Part shown: positions 17,717 to 30,400 of the stretch, piece after piece | Layout of the letters: each line of letters begins with the position of its first letter | How positions within the stretch are numbered: the first letter of the stretch is position 1 | Origin: Rotaria sordida | Lineage: Eukaryota > Rotifera > Eurotatoria > Philodinida > Philodinidae | Reading direction: 5' to 3' | DNA length: 64,000 nucleotides | Assembly (NCBI GenBank): GCA_905250125.1 | Contig: CAJNOL010000273.1 | Span: forward strand, 109,420-173,419 | The notes under the pieces: model-generated | Database searches by the model: none | What the model was told of the DNA's origin: nothing | Seen by the model: only the letters and a program-made list of their open reading frames with translations | Position numbers and translations under genes: made by a program

Positions 17717-19901
17717 TTATGATGATGAAGGTTGCAAAAGACTAATATTTGTGTAGTAACGTAATATAAAACAGACAATAAATGAAACTGAAAGAAGTAA
17801 AATGCCAATAACAAGTGTAATAATTTCATGTTTTCTTGTTGGAATAACAAATAATCGTAAACTAATTGTTGTCCATCGGCTTTCAGTCCATGCTGGATAA
17901 GTTGTTTGTGATAAATCATAATTATCAATAGTAAATGCTGGTGACATTGATGATACAGATCGTATATAAGATCGTACACAATATCCATCAAATGATTGTT
18001 CAGACATTATCGATGGTGCATATCCACCAACATATATATACGAACAAAAACTATCATTATTTGAATATTGTTTACATGTTGTTTCATTTAAATTATATGT
18101 ATCATATATACGATCACGTAAAAAATAACTAAGAATATTTTGTACAAAAGGAAAAGTTGGTGTTGCTGCTACTGGATAAGTATTGATTGAAAATGGTAAT
18201 GATGTTTCATTAGATGAATCAAATGAATTTCCAGTTGATTGATTTGTTACATTATGAATGAGAGGACAATTAATATTTTTTAAAATACAATAAACAAGAT
18301 TATTTATAATTTCTTGTTTAATAGTTATATTTTTTTTTATACCAACAAATGATTCAATTAATGTTTGACCAAATGGTTCAACAATATTTTTAATCCATTG
18401 ACTAAATTCAGTTGTACTATTATATTCTAATGATGATATATTAATTGATAATGTTGAAGGATCATCAAAAAATGAATGATAATAATGATTTGATAATTGA
18501 TTTTGATTTGTTGATGTAAGTATATAAGCAGGAAAAGATAATGATGATGTTTGACGAAGAAAGATTTGTGAAGATGCTGGTGGTAAAGAAGAATCAACCG
18601 CCATTGGAATAATCATTGGATTATTATGAACAAGTGTATCGATAAATGTTTGATTTATAAGTGATGATGGATATGTATAAAGCTGAAATTAAAATAGGAA
18701 AAAAAAATAAATTAATATTTTTTTTTATTTTCTTGTTGCTTATCAAAGAATAAAAATTTTCCAAAAAAAAAAATGATTTACTTACTGAAAGTTTATCAGT
18801 TAAACTTAATGATTGAAATTCAATAATAGAATGAATATGTTCAACTTTAATAGGTTCTTCATTTTGATTACCAATTGGAAAAGATCCATTTATCATATCA
18901 AACATAAATTTAAATGAAGCTGAATAATCAAGTGCATCACCATCAAGTGTAACAAATATAATTTCTTTATCTTGTTGTTTAAATTCATTTTGTTCTTGTC
19001 CAATAAGATGTGCAAGTGCAAGAAATGTTATAAGTGATGTAGCTGGTTGTTGAGCACCACCTGTTGTACCTTTTATTTTTAAAAACATTTGAAAACTGTC
19101 TGTTGTTGTTAAAATAAGTATAACTGATTTTGGTTGGCGTTTTTTAGGTATAATTATAAATGATTGAGGTAATTTACTATAAATATTTAAACCACCAACT
19201 GGATCACAAAATGTTTCTTCAAGATCAATTAATGAATGTGATATATCATTTCTTCGTATACATGTTTTTGATGAATGTGCTGCATTTTGAAATGATTTTA
19301 ATTCAAGACCACATGTTGGTGATGATGATTGACTATAATTAAATTGTCGATAGAATTTTATTAATTGTTTATAATCATCTTCTTCATCAATTAACATTAT
19401 TGGAAATGGAAATGAACGAAAAAATAAACCAGTTCCTTTTGAATTCCAATTAATAATTTCTGTTTGATTTAAATAATATGAATAACGATGATTAGGACAT
19501 TGATCATCATGTGAAAAATATTCAGGTCGTGATGATGTTGATTTTAAATAAAGTAAAAGACCATTTAATTTTGAACTCAGAGATGTTATTAATTTATCAA
19601 CATAATATGTATTAAATAAATTAACATTGAGTACAATAATAAATGATCCAGATGAATCAATTAATTTAGTATTCATAAGATAAGAATTAAATTCTTCATC
19701 ATTATCAATCATATACATTCGACCAGAATTACCACTTGCAGATGATTGACAACCAATTTCATGTGTACCATTAAGACGACGAACACAATAACGTGCATGA
19801 TCAAATGATATATACATTTGATCAACTATACGTTTAGGTTGAGAACAATAAACACATAAAATAGATAATAGAAGATAAACAAAGATAACTGAAGAACGCA
19901 T
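17717..19901 (-). CDS. NCSTN: Nicastrin, gamma-secretase subunit
   Basis: Nicastrin is the large glycosylated subunit of the gamma-secretase complex, which cuts Notch and APP within the membrane; its ectodomain helps gate substrates. Two exons, 19901-18786 and 18682-17717, are joined in phase 0 and give 693 aa (human 709). A signal peptide (VIFVYLLLSILCVYCSQ) is followed by a large ectodomain with many N-x-S/T sites. The peptidase-like lobe reads IIFVTLDGDALDYSASFKFM followed by FDMINGSFPIGN, matching the vertebrate DYIGSSRMVYDMEKGKFP region. A C-terminal membrane helix (IITLVIGILLLSVSFIVCFI) is followed by a short tail. An AG acceptor preceded by a long T-rich tract lies six bases before the ATG (19909-19908), suggesting a 5' UTR intron or trans-splicing. 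Confidence 0.92.
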
Positions 19902-20764
19902 GCTAATCTGAAAAAGTAATAAAAAAAAATCAGTTGTAAAATTCTATATTTTTTTCTTGAGTTTTAAAATAAAAATTTAACAATTCCTTATTCTAATATA
20001 TGAGACAAGGATACTTTTGTCTTTATGAACTCGATTATTATCTTCTTTACTTCTACATATTTTAATAAAAAGTTAAAATATTATAACAAAGACAAAACGA
20101 TTGTGATCATGTGCGAGATAAGAATATGAATCTTTTCTAACAATAGATAGCTAATAAAATGAAAATTTTAGTATAAAATATCTTTTTAGTTTTTTTTTTA
20201 ATAACGAAAATCAAGTCAACCATAGAAAACAAAAAACAACAATACAAAAAAATAAAATAATTCTAATACCTGGTAATGATATTTGATAGTATATTTTCAA
20301 TTACTCTTATAAGTTTATATATAAGCAAAAAGATGCAACCATAATATCTAAAAACAAATTCTCTAAATAATGAAATAACCAAATATGTTTCTATTCATCA
20401 CTCTCTTCTCTTCACCTTAAATAAATATCTATTGATGTTCTACATACACCTATCATAACAGAGTAATATAAAAGACAGGCCAGATGGCGTATTGTCCGAA
20501 CATATGCACAAGTTGTCAAGAAGGCATTACTTTGGAAATGTAATCTATTATGGTTGAGTTAATAGTTCAGATTTATTTCTTATTTTTGAAATGTTTTTTT
20601 TTTTCATAAGAAGTTATCAAATATAGAGTTAATCCGATTTTTAAATCTAAACTGCTATAATTTTTATTTTTATTTTTAAATCTGCTCAATTTATCGTTCG
20701 ATACTCCTAAAGTATGTTTCAACTAAAACCAAAATAAAACTATATTCTCCAAAAAAAAAATGAC

Positions 20765-20798
20765 TTTTAGTCTTCATACACCTAGATGAAGACTAAAA
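20765..20798. repeat. Perfect palindrome (13-bp arms, 8-base loop)
   Basis: TTTTAGTCTTCAT at 20765-20777 is repeated in inverted form as ATGAAGACTAAAA at 20786-20798, with no mismatch. It lies about 105 bp before the TMEM216-like start codon. It could form an RNA hairpin, bind a dimeric factor, or be the remnant of an inverted-repeat element. Confidence 0.8.
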
Positions 20799-20811
20799 TT
20801 TATAACAAAGT

Positions 20812-20833
20812 TTCGAGAAAATAATTTCTCGAA
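20812..20833. repeat. Perfect palindrome (9-bp arms, 4-base loop)
   Basis: TTCGAGAAA (20812-20820) and TTTCTCGAA (20825-20833) are perfect inverted repeats around ATAA. A further ATAAC/GTTAT pair flanks them with a small bulge. It lies 13 bp after the first palindrome. Confidence 0.8.
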
Positions 20834-20902
20834 GTTATTGATACATTATTGTTGAGAAAACTGTGAGATCTATATAATCATATAATATTTTATTTTAGAA
20901 AC

Positions 20903-21400
20903 ATGTTTCTGACTGTTTCCGACCAATCGAGTACTGCTCTTCATATTCTTTTACATGCCAATATTACTTATACAATATTGTGGTTTATTCTTGAAATTCT
21001 TCTTTTTATTTTTAAATATTATCATTTACCATATAGTTCTAATGCATTTGGTCTTGAAATTTCTTTAGTATTTATGCTTTGTTTAAATGAATTTCTTCGT
21101 CATTTTTTTGGTATTAAAGGCAATTTAATGTTAAGACCTGCTCTTTTAATTATTTTTATTTTATATGGACTTTTTTGTGCAGTTGGCTTTGTCTTTTTTC
21201 TTATATTGCAATCATATGTTCAACGTATAGAAATTCTACTTTCAGCAATAGGTTTAACATTAATTTTAATTGAAATTTTACTTAGTATTATTACACTTAT
21301 TCGTAATAGTCGAGCAATGCCTGTATTAACTAAAGAACAAAAACTTGCACGATTAAATCAAGCACAAAAACGATTTCAAGCATCGATAAAAAATGAATAA
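20903..21400 (+). CDS. Transmembrane-17 family protein (TMEM216/TMEM80/TMEM17-like), cilium transition zone
   Basis: Single-exon 165-aa protein with four hydrophobic segments, about residues 22-40, 50-65, 78-103 and 112-134. Family signature: an acidic, aromatic first helix (WFILEILLFIFKYYHLPY), then a second segment ending LNEFLRHFFGIKGNL. The FGxKGNL string matches TMEM216 (FFGTKGNL) better than TMEM17 (YLGYVGNL). The third helix, LQSYVQRIEILLSAI, is like LLQTYVLRLEVIMNGI of TMEM216. In animals these proteins belong to the MKS/tectonic complex at the ciliary transition zone, which fits a ciliated rotifer. The C-terminus is a basic helix (LTKEQKLARLNQAQKRFQAS). An AG four bases before the ATG suggests a spliced leader or UTR intron. 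Which paralogue it is remains open. Confidence 0.82.
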   Translation: MFLTVSDQSSTALHILLHANITYTILWFILEILLFIFKYYHLPYSSNAFGLEISLVFMLCLNEFLRHFFGIKGNLMLRPALLIIFILYGLFCAVGFVFFLILQSYVQRIEILLSAIGLTLILIEILLSIITLIRNSRAMPVLTKEQKLARLNQAQKRFQASIKNE

Positions 21401-23382
21401 TGTTAGAATTTATAGTAAACATAAGACTTCTATTAGCCTGTTATACGCAATATTCTTGATTGTTGACTGATGTTTTTTTTTAAGCAAGGATTTTATTGTA
21501 ATAAATGTATGATTTTGAAATATAGAGAAAATAATATGGGATTATAAATCTTTGCAAAAATGTCGAACTCTGTTAAATGTCACAGTTGACTTATATGACA
21601 AATTTTTAATTCAGATATAACAATCTTAGAAAAAGCCAGAAACGAAACACATCTAAAAAATTATTTCGTTCTAATTATTTATCAAGCAATATCGTTTTCT
21701 AATATTTATGAATTTGTTTATATCAAAAGGGAATAGAAAAACATCAGTTTGATGATGACTCTTGTATCCGAGTTCTCTGATCAATGATGTATTAGGAGTT
21801 TAAAATGCTCTTGCTTTTTTCTTTTTTTTTGAAAGAAACTAAATAGTTTGATTACGTTTACTTGTTGTGTAATGATAAAAAAATTTTTTTTTGCCAAGTT
21901 GCTGAAATCTACCACAGTTCGAACAAATAACGTAAAAAACAATTGAATTCATTGATGATTTCTGGAGATGATGATTAATTTTCTTACAAAAGCGTCTGGT
22001 TTATAAAATTGTTATTTTCAAACTATTTTGATTAACGAGAGTAGAATGAATAAAAAACATTTTACCAAAACTAATACCGATGATGAATTTCATGCGTTAC
22101 ATTATTGTGTAGTTTTTTGTAAAAATTTGGTAAAAACCTTGCAAGAAAATTTTTTAGAGATATCTTATTTCTTAGGTTTTATTCATTCTAAGATTGGTTC
22201 TTAAAAAAAGGGGTTCGGTGGAAAATTTGTAGTTTGGATATGATGCTGTTCAACAAAACGATTGAATCAGTTAAGAAGTCAATGATATAATTCGATATTG
22301 TTGCGAAGATTTCAGTATTGGATGTTGCATGTTTTGAAAGTTGAACTTTTGATTCGAAAAAACGAATTGATTCCTTTTAAAACTAGTTCGACAATGTCGA
22401 TAGCAAGAAACTTCAAGAATTGATTAGATCATCTGGAAAAATCCTTGATTTTGACTGTTACTTCAAGTTTATTTACAAAAGCTGAATTATAAAAAATCGT
22501 TTAGACACGTGATTAGCTTCCATAAGAATTAAACATTTTAATTTACTGAAACTCCTTGTTTTTTTGTAATAAAAAACGCAACATGTCAACAAACATCAAA
22601 ATCAACTTTCGGTTTTTTTTTGTTATTTTCAAGGATGTTCCAAGTAGAGCCTGTCGGGTTGGTTTGAATCTGAAATTTTTAGACCCGACGGACTCTAGTG
22701 CCCATTGGAGACGAATTCCTCCAACCCTGAAAAATTTTCGTTTTTCTCGAGCGAAACTGAATGATTTTCTTCATCTTTTTGCTCACCAGTCCTCGCGACA
22801 AGAACTAAACCCTCAATGTCATGAGCCCTATCTTCTTAGTGATCGTTTCCTTCCAATCCTCGTAACCTTGTAGATGCCTCTAGTCATTCTGAGTTCATTA
22901 TTATTTGAGATTGAATCAATCGTCATTATTGAGTAACTCGTTTAGAAGAGACAACAAAAAATAGTCATCAATCTTTGATTATCCTACATCAACGGATCAA
23001 GCTAGTATACGTACTAATATTCTATAAAAATCTTTCAATTTTTTTTCTGATAATAAATTGATACTTTTAATTAGTCAGTAATATATTACATGTTAAAATG
23101 ACAAAGCAAAATTGGTGATTCATTTGTTTTTGTTTTCATATGAATTTCCACTAATAGAATATATTAATGACTATATGCATGCGATGATAATAAACGCACA
23201 CATTACAAAAAGCAAAAAAAAAAGAAAAGAAAAGAAAGAAAAACAATTTCAAATTCGAGAAAGAACATTGAACAAAATGATGATGTGTAACAAACGGAAA
23301 TAAATGTACACAGTAAGTTTTTTTTTTCACAAATAGCTGAAACACTAAAAGAAAGAGAACGCAAGAAAATTTTCATAATGAT
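21401..23382. other. Intergenic region with a GC-rich island
   Basis: About 2 kb with no recognised gene. The frame at 22556-22873 plus spans a locally GC-rich block (about 22630-22880) but its translation shows no domain. The right part should hold the NK6-type 3' UTR and contains A-rich runs near 23213-23240. Confidence 0.45.
22645..22697. repeat. GC-rich imperfect inverted repeat
   Basis: TAGAGCCTGTCGGGT (22645-22659) pairs with ACCCGACGGACTCTA (22683-22697) at 13 of 15 positions around a 23-base loop. The roughly 250-bp block it opens is clearly richer in GC than the flanks. It may be the end of a degraded transposable element or an inserted fragment. Confidence 0.55.
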
Positions 23383-25396
23383 TTAAGTTGAATTTGAATC
23401 TGATTCAATCGGAGGAATTAATCCATCATTTCGTTGTTGTTTATTTCGTTTACCGGATGGACCATGAATTTCAGCAGCATGTTTCTTTCGCCATTTTGTA
23501 CGTCTGAATAATTATTAAAAGAACAAAAAAAAAAGAGACTATGTAAATCAAATTTTATTTAAAATTTTTTACCTATTTTGAAACCAAACCTATAAAACAA
23601 AATAAAATTCATTGCAATATTTATACAAAAAAAAAAAACAAACAAAACAAAAGATTTCTTACTTTTACTTGTGCTTCACTCATAGCTAATTGACAAGCAA
23701 GTCGTGATCTTTCTGTTCCAGCTAAATATTTCGTATTTTCAAACATTTTTTCTAATGCAAATATTTGATGTCCAGTAAATGTTGGTCGACTACTTTTACG
23801 TTTCATATCTTTTATTGATTCATTACCAGTCATCATACTGGAATAATTTATTACTTGAGAATTATCAAGAGGAACACCTAAATAGATATTTTCTTTCATC
23901 AAATATTATTTGTTTATAAGAGACAGCAATCAGAGTTAACGGCTTATTAATAACCATTTGCATGCGTGTGTATTATAAACACACTTGAGAAAAAACAAAA
24001 AGAAAAAGTCAAAACAAATTATTCAAAAGTTTGACGTGCTCCTTGATGATGCCATCGTTTATCGTACTCATATTGATCTTCTTTTCGTTTGAGTGCACAT
24101 TTGAATGTATATGTGTGTTGAAACGTTTGATGACAATGTCATGGAGCATTGCGGCAAAATCACTTTTCGATCGATCATCATATGTGTATAATTATCAATT
24201 AGATTATCATAGTAGAACGAAATCTTGACTTAAATATTATTAATGATAGGTTACTCGTGTATAATATCATTTTTAGTTTTTTTTCTTTATTTTACACCTT
24301 AATATTAAAGTGATGTCATAGATTTCTAATGATATATGTCAATACAGAAGGATCATTGATTTTCAATTGTTCGAATTTTTTTTTCTTTATATGGTGAATA
24401 ATAAAGCTATGCAAAATACATATTTTCTTTTTTTTTTAAATAGATTAAATTCCGATGAAATTTAAAGAGGGTTCATATTTTTCTGTTTTGTTTTTAAATG
24501 GTCCATTGACAATGATTGACATTATAGACGGAAGCGGCTTTTTCTCAATATCATTCGTATCGTTTATTACTTTTAGCATCCGTTTTTTTTTCTCATAAGA
24601 TGATTCGATTCATTACATTTTCTTCTCAATTGATTTATCTTCGTAAAAAAAATATATTTTGCTTCTCCTTCGTCTCTCCTCTCTCCCCCCCCCCCCTCAT
24701 CCTCTCTCGCTAAAAAAAAAGTGTCATTTGCTGCTCATTAAATATGTGTGTGTATCAATGTCATTAAAAAAAAGTCAAAATCTATGTCCTATAGAAGGTG
24801 CGAAATGAAAAAAAGGTGGTTCGTGCATGTGATAACAAATCAATTGAGCAATGACAAAGATACTCGTCACGCCCTTTTGCTTTACACATATAGAAATTGA
24901 AGACGAAGAAAAAAAAACACAGAAAGAAGTCATAGCACGTGCAAATTCTACTGCTGGTGCCCATCGAATGTGTTGATGCGGTTAAAAAACGATTAAAATA
25001 CAACAGACTAATTTAAGTTGTGTGACAAATTGGCTTTCAATCATGCAACGTCTGGTGTTGATCGATCGACTGAAATGATGCGATCATGTTCATACAAATG
25101 TTGCCTATTAGATCAAATTTAAAATGTCATTTAATATTACAAAAAAATAATGGCATGACTTTTTTTTAATATTCTAGCAAAACATAAGTAAAAGAAAAGA
25201 AACGGAAGTCTATTGTCAAATGTCTTTCTGTATTACATTAAAAAAAAAACGAGCTAGTGAGAGAGAGAGACAGAGAGCATCATAGCATTAAGAGAAATGT
25301 GCAAATGTAATGCGCCGGCAACAAATATTATAAATCATCCTTCCAATCATTGAATAACCATTAAGGCAGAGAAAATGAATGGATGAATGAATGAGA

Positions 25397-25427
<31 letters not shown>

Positions 25428-26027
25428 CCTATGAATGAGGTATTGAGCAAGTTCTTCTCTATATACAATAGGATGATTTAAATGAGTTAGAAAAATTTTA
25501 CCTTTTGTTGAATGTTGTGGATGCCATGCGGAGGTGTTCGAAGTTGTTGTTTGTGCCATTGGTATTTGTGACCAATCATCACGAGGAAGAAAATTATTTG
25601 ATGTTGATGTTACAACAGATGGAGGATGATGATGATGATTTTGTTGAATATAATTAAATTGTGTTAAATTTAATGTTGATCCTGTTGATGGTGGTGGTAG
25701 TTGTTGTTGTTGTTGTTGTGTTAGATTTGAACGTGTAAGAAGAAAATCATTAGATAAAGGTGGTGAACTTCCTGAACTTGAACTACATGCACTTGAATCA
25801 AAAAGAATTTTATTTGTTGTTGGTTGTTGAGTATAAGAGATTTTCTCTGTTCCTCCAATTGTTGATGAAGATGATGAAGAAAAAAATGAAGGTAATGGAC
25901 TACCAGGAAACCAAAAATTTGGTTGATGTTGACTTGATGTTGTTGCAGTCGATAACATTATATCATCTAATAAAGATGAATCTTCAATAGAAGATGATGG
26001 TAATGACCAACCTGATGTTAATAACAT
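23383..26027 (-). CDS. NK6-type homeobox transcription factor
   Basis: Four exons, 26027-25502, 23877-23663, 23589-23573 (17 nt) and 23503-23383, sum to 879 nt (292 aa). The homeodomain reads [20 protein letters not shown], then [20 protein letters not shown], then [19 protein letters not shown]. [28 protein letters not shown] and [10 protein letters not shown] are diagnostic of Nkx6/HGTX, which patterns neurons and gut in animals. The N-terminal region (exon 1) is low-complexity Ser, Gln, Pro and His, as in vertebrate Nkx6.1. A possible repressor motif, FWFPG, stands near residue 38. Two introns cut the homeobox; the second exon pair isolates the recognition-helix core VWFQN on a microexon. 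The intron 25501-23878 is 1.6 kb. An AG (26030-26029) lies one base before the chosen ATG, so a 5' exon or trans-splice is possible. Confidence 0.92.
24685..24697. repeat. Pyrimidine tract with poly-C run
   Basis: A stretch of about 12 consecutive C within a C/T-only tract (roughly 24661-24712) inside the long NK6 intron. Such tracts are unusual in AT-rich DNA and can form triplex or i-motif structures. No function is shown. Confidence 0.8.
25398..25421. repeat. (AT)n microsatellite in the NK6 long intron
   Basis: A run of alternating A and T of about 24 bp just downstream of NK6 exon 1. Simple repeat; part of an artificially extended open frame and not coding. Confidence 0.85.
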
Positions 26028-26709
26028 ACTATGATAATAAAAAAAGATCTACTATTTTATTAAAAATAATGATATTGACTTACCACAAAATAAAATACTC
26101 AAATATTGTCTCTTTATCTTTAAGCAATGTGTTATTAGTTTTTAATACTTAGACGAGAAGAGAGAAGAAAGAAAAATATATTTATGATTATATTTCCGTT
26201 CGAACAATTAATCAAGTGTTCTTGTCGTCGCGTCTCTTTTGACGATGTGTATGATTGTGTGCGTCTGTATATGTGTGAATCGCTTTTCGATAGATAATTT
26301 GATTTGCTCCTTCTCGTTCTCTCTTTCTCATCGATCTGTCTTACCTTTTTTTTTTCTTTTTCTCTTAATGGATATCATTTTTTTTCCTCCTTCATATAAA
26401 CTTACAGAACGGATCGATTTTTCATTGGTTAGATACTCTGAGAATTCCTATTCGTTCCAAATTTCTTCCGTTGATAGAAAACAAGACAAAATGCTTTTTA
26501 GTACTTTCCTATGAGACTATTATTCAAATTATGCAAATGATTAGAACATCCTATCTTTTCAAATGTTAATAACCATTCATCAATCATTTATTCATTTTTT
26601 TTTGTATTATCAGAAGTTAAAAAAAAAAATTTTTTTTTTCTTCGTCTTTGAGAATATATTATACGTTATAGTAACATATGTTTGGCAACAATTAATATAT
26701 GTATGTATG

Positions 26710-26740
<31 letters not shown>

Positions 26741-27415
26741 TTCTTTCTAATATCGGCCCTATAAACACTCTCATATAGCAGCCCATTTGCATACCGTACT
26801 GTGTATATGCTTACTAAACACAACGATTGAAGAAATCAAATCGCAATTATGTCCATCGCTCGTCGTTCTATCGCATAAACAAGGCGAACACGAGAAGAGA
26901 TGTGTCAAAAAGAAAAGCTTTGCGAATAATGAATACAAAAGCAACTCGTACAATTGAAGAATATTTGGAAAGATTTAATTATAGAATATAACCATTTGCT
27001 TCAATTTTTTTACACACCTTAAAACTAGAAAATAAATAAATTTTTTTCGTTGTTTTGTCAACACTTAAATTCATTAGAGTATCATTATGTTTTGACCTTG
27101 AAAGACATATTTTTTTAATTCGAAATTTTTATCTTATCTCACCTTTTTTTTTTTTCTGAAGTAAAATTCATCGATTTCCAAAATGTTTTCTTTCAGTACA
27201 AAAACACCATTCGTTGGTGAATCATATCCTTTGAATATATATTTGTTTTTTTAATTCAATAGTCTTGAATTTTTTTCAATCAATTTTTCAAAAATTAAAA
27301 TCAGTATTTTTCTATCAATATTCTTTTTAATCACAAAATCATGAAATAAAAAACTGAATAAAATCACAAAAGTTCAAAAAACAAAATGAATAATTTAATT
27401 GTAGTTTTTGTTGAT
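26028..27415. other. Intergenic region upstream of NK6, downstream of GST
   Basis: About 1.4 kb. It should carry the NK6-type promoter (right of 26028) and the GST 3' UTR (left of 27416). No exon recognised. An (AT)n run lies at about 26708-26735. Open frames here are simple-sequence artefacts. Confidence 0.45.
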
Positions 27416-30400
27416 TTAAAGTTTAGATTTTTCATTTTTCAATATTGCATCTCTCATACGCATAGGAAAAGTATGTGCTTGATCAAAAAAAGGTTGCGTT
27501 TCTTTTTTTACTCTTTCCATCCAATCGTAAACACGAGGAAATTTTTGTTTATCTAAATCATAGCCTGCAGCAATCGGTTGCATCAATTCACAAATACCTA
27601 AATATAGAAAGATGATTATATCATTAATTTGATTTTTTAATCAATGTAATTTACCAAGTAAATCTGCAATTGTTAAATGATCACCACCTAAATAAGATGA
27701 TCGAGTTAACCATACAGATTCAAGATAGTTTATTGATTCTTGCCATTGTTGATACCATTTTTCTAATTCACGTTCATTGGGTGGTTTATTTGTTATAGTG
27801 ACCATCCATATACAGTAAAACCTCTCTAATGTGAACACTGATGGGACTATTCAAAATCGTTCAGAATAACGAGGTGATCATTTAGGAGGGGTTTCATCAA
27901 AAGACAAAGGTTTTTCGAGCTTTACATACATTTTAGGCCCTTGCTGAAATAAATCGAAGTTTATTTAATTTATCTCCTTATGAGATTAAAGTTATTCGAT
28001 AAGTTCCATCGAGTTTCCCATCACTGCGACAGTTTTTCTGTTATTAAATATAAATGTCGGAGTCTTACGACAATAAATCACCAAGATAAATGCACACCTT
28101 TTTGGATCCTATAAAAATCGTTCATTATCCAAAAATATATAAGGATGTACTACTGTGCACTTCTTATCGTGAGCTTTTTGAAGATTACGAACATGAAATT
28201 TTTAATATAAACTTCGATGTGACTGCAGCACAAAAAGTGTTCTCAAATTGATTGTCGAAGTACATCAGTAATAGAATATATTTCTGCTCTTTGAATTGTT
28301 TTCATTTTCATTTGTAGATAAAGTTCATGCTGAGATGTCGTGTTAAACAATGAAGAAGTAACAATTAAGGAGAATAGACAATATTCTACATTTCATCTTA
28401 AGAATTTTTCTTCTTTTCTCTCGATCTCAATGGCGAACGATATACGGAAGGGACCAATAAAATACATTCAAATAACTTTGAGATAGATGGCGCCACAGTA
28501 GTCGTTCACAATGGAGGGGCAATTTATACAGTCGGGACCACAAAAAAGCGTTCACATTCAGAATCGCGAGGATTTCACTTAGGAGGGGGTCAAAACCAGC
28601 AAAATTTGCTCGGGGGGACCGAAAGGTGTTCAGTATAACAGGTTGTTCATTAAGGAGGGGTGTTCAGTATTAGAGGTTTTACTGTAGAACGTCCACACAT
28701 TTACTATGAATATCTTCATTTTTTTTTCACATAAATTTCGGCAAAATGTTGAAGCTTAGTTTTTGTTGAAGAATATTTTCAGATAGGAAATCAACTGAAT
28801 TCGAATCCGTTGAATATGAACATAGTCTTGAAATAATTGAAGAGCATGCTACATGGACGGATAGTTATTTTTTGAAGCAATAACAATGAACGTTGTCAGA
28901 TTTTCAAGTACCATTTGTATGGAAGTTTATTTTTTTGTTTTTGACGATTTTCTGCTTATTAAAATCCAATGTATGTAAAAAGCAAAAACTTTGCAATAGA
29001 TTATATTTTTGTTTATTGTTTTATTTATTTAATGACAAGGAAGTAGTATGTTTGAACAAACAGGCTTTTTCTAGAAAGTTTTTTTTGTATACTGGACGTC
29101 CAGAAGTGTCGAGAAATCCATGAAACTGGACAGAAGCAGGGGACTACAGTGTGTATTTTTCGCATGTTAGGTGGACATATGACTTTCTTGCTTGGAAACG
29201 GACTTTTTTGCTCAAGAATGATCGGATATGATGCAGAAAAGCATTTTTAAGAAAAAAAAAAACAATTTTTAGGGGAAAATTTGTTTTGCGTTATATATCA
29301 TTCAACGCAGTTTAATGTGCTGATTTTAAATATATTACTTTTGTCAATTAAATGTTTTTTCAAAGCCACGAAAACTGAAAAATACCTGAGAAATCTAGGT
29401 CTTTTAAGAATCTACAGTGCAGTCCAGGGATGTTTGTGCTAACAGAAATTAGAGACGGTAGATAGAAGAGCATTCTGGCAAAATTCAGAAGATGTTGGAT
29501 GTGGATGAAGTGCTCATTTTACGGGATTAACTGTTCCGATGACACTAGAAAAAGAATAATATATTTTTTTCTCAGAAGTTAAACTTGCAAATTAAAATAT
29601 ATTTTTTTAACCATTGTGCAGAACTCGGCTTGGAGATTCAAAAAATGTATTTTGATTTGTTTATTGAACAATTTAATTTTTTCAGATATAAGTTTTCCTG
29701 ATGACATGACGACTTTCAAGCTAATTTTTAGGCAACTAGTTTTCCAGTTTCTTTGTGAGTTGCAACAAAATTATTTATATCGTTAGATAGACTATATTTT
29801 GAAGTATATTTTCCTATATTTAAATCTTGAAAAAGTCCGATTTTCTTCTTTGGCCAAATATCCGCCTAGATCCACACTATCGGGAGAAGAATTAAGAAAT
29901 GCGATTTTTACCTGAACATCCTTTATGCATGATCCTATACGAGGTGTAATGATCTTAAGGAAACTTTATTTGTTATATTTCATAAAGTCGAAAATCTTCA
30001 TTTTTTACTTTAGTACGAAAAAGCATTGATCCCGTAGCACGTAAATTTAAATGTTGCCAATGAGCATATTCATTAACATGTGCTCGTTGTTTTAAATCTG
30101 TTGGATACCAATTATGCATTTTGTATTTATCACAAAGATAATTGAAAATTGCCACACTAACAAAAAAAGAAGAATTTTATGCGAATAAACTATTTCTTTT
30201 TCTTCATTTATTTTAACCTTTCAGTAAGAATAAATCCAGAATCTTCTATAACTGGTACTTTTTTAAATGGATTTATTTGAGCATATTCATCGGTCATCTG
30301 TTCAAGTTTTCGTAATGCAATTTCTTTCGATTCAAATGGAATGCCTGTCATTTTAAGAAAAATATACAAAGCCCGACAGGGCTGTGACATTAAGTCGTAA

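Larger units (their letters stand above)
19902..20902. promoter_or_regulatory. Divergent intergenic region between nicastrin and the TMEM216-like gene
   Basis: About 1 kb between two genes transcribed away from each other, so it probably contains both promoters. No coding exon is seen. The part near the plus-strand gene contains two adjacent palindromes (listed separately) and an AG acceptor at 20897-20898 four bases before the TMEM216-like ATG. Confidence 0.4.

Noticed and set aside
22556..22873. 105-aa plus-strand frame over the GC-rich island
   Set aside because: No recognisable domain; the openness follows from low stop density in GC-richer DNA.
26563..26792. Frames 26563-26778 plus and 26610-26792 minus
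   Set aside because: They cross an (AT)n microsatellite and poly-T/poly-A runs; artefacts of simple sequence.
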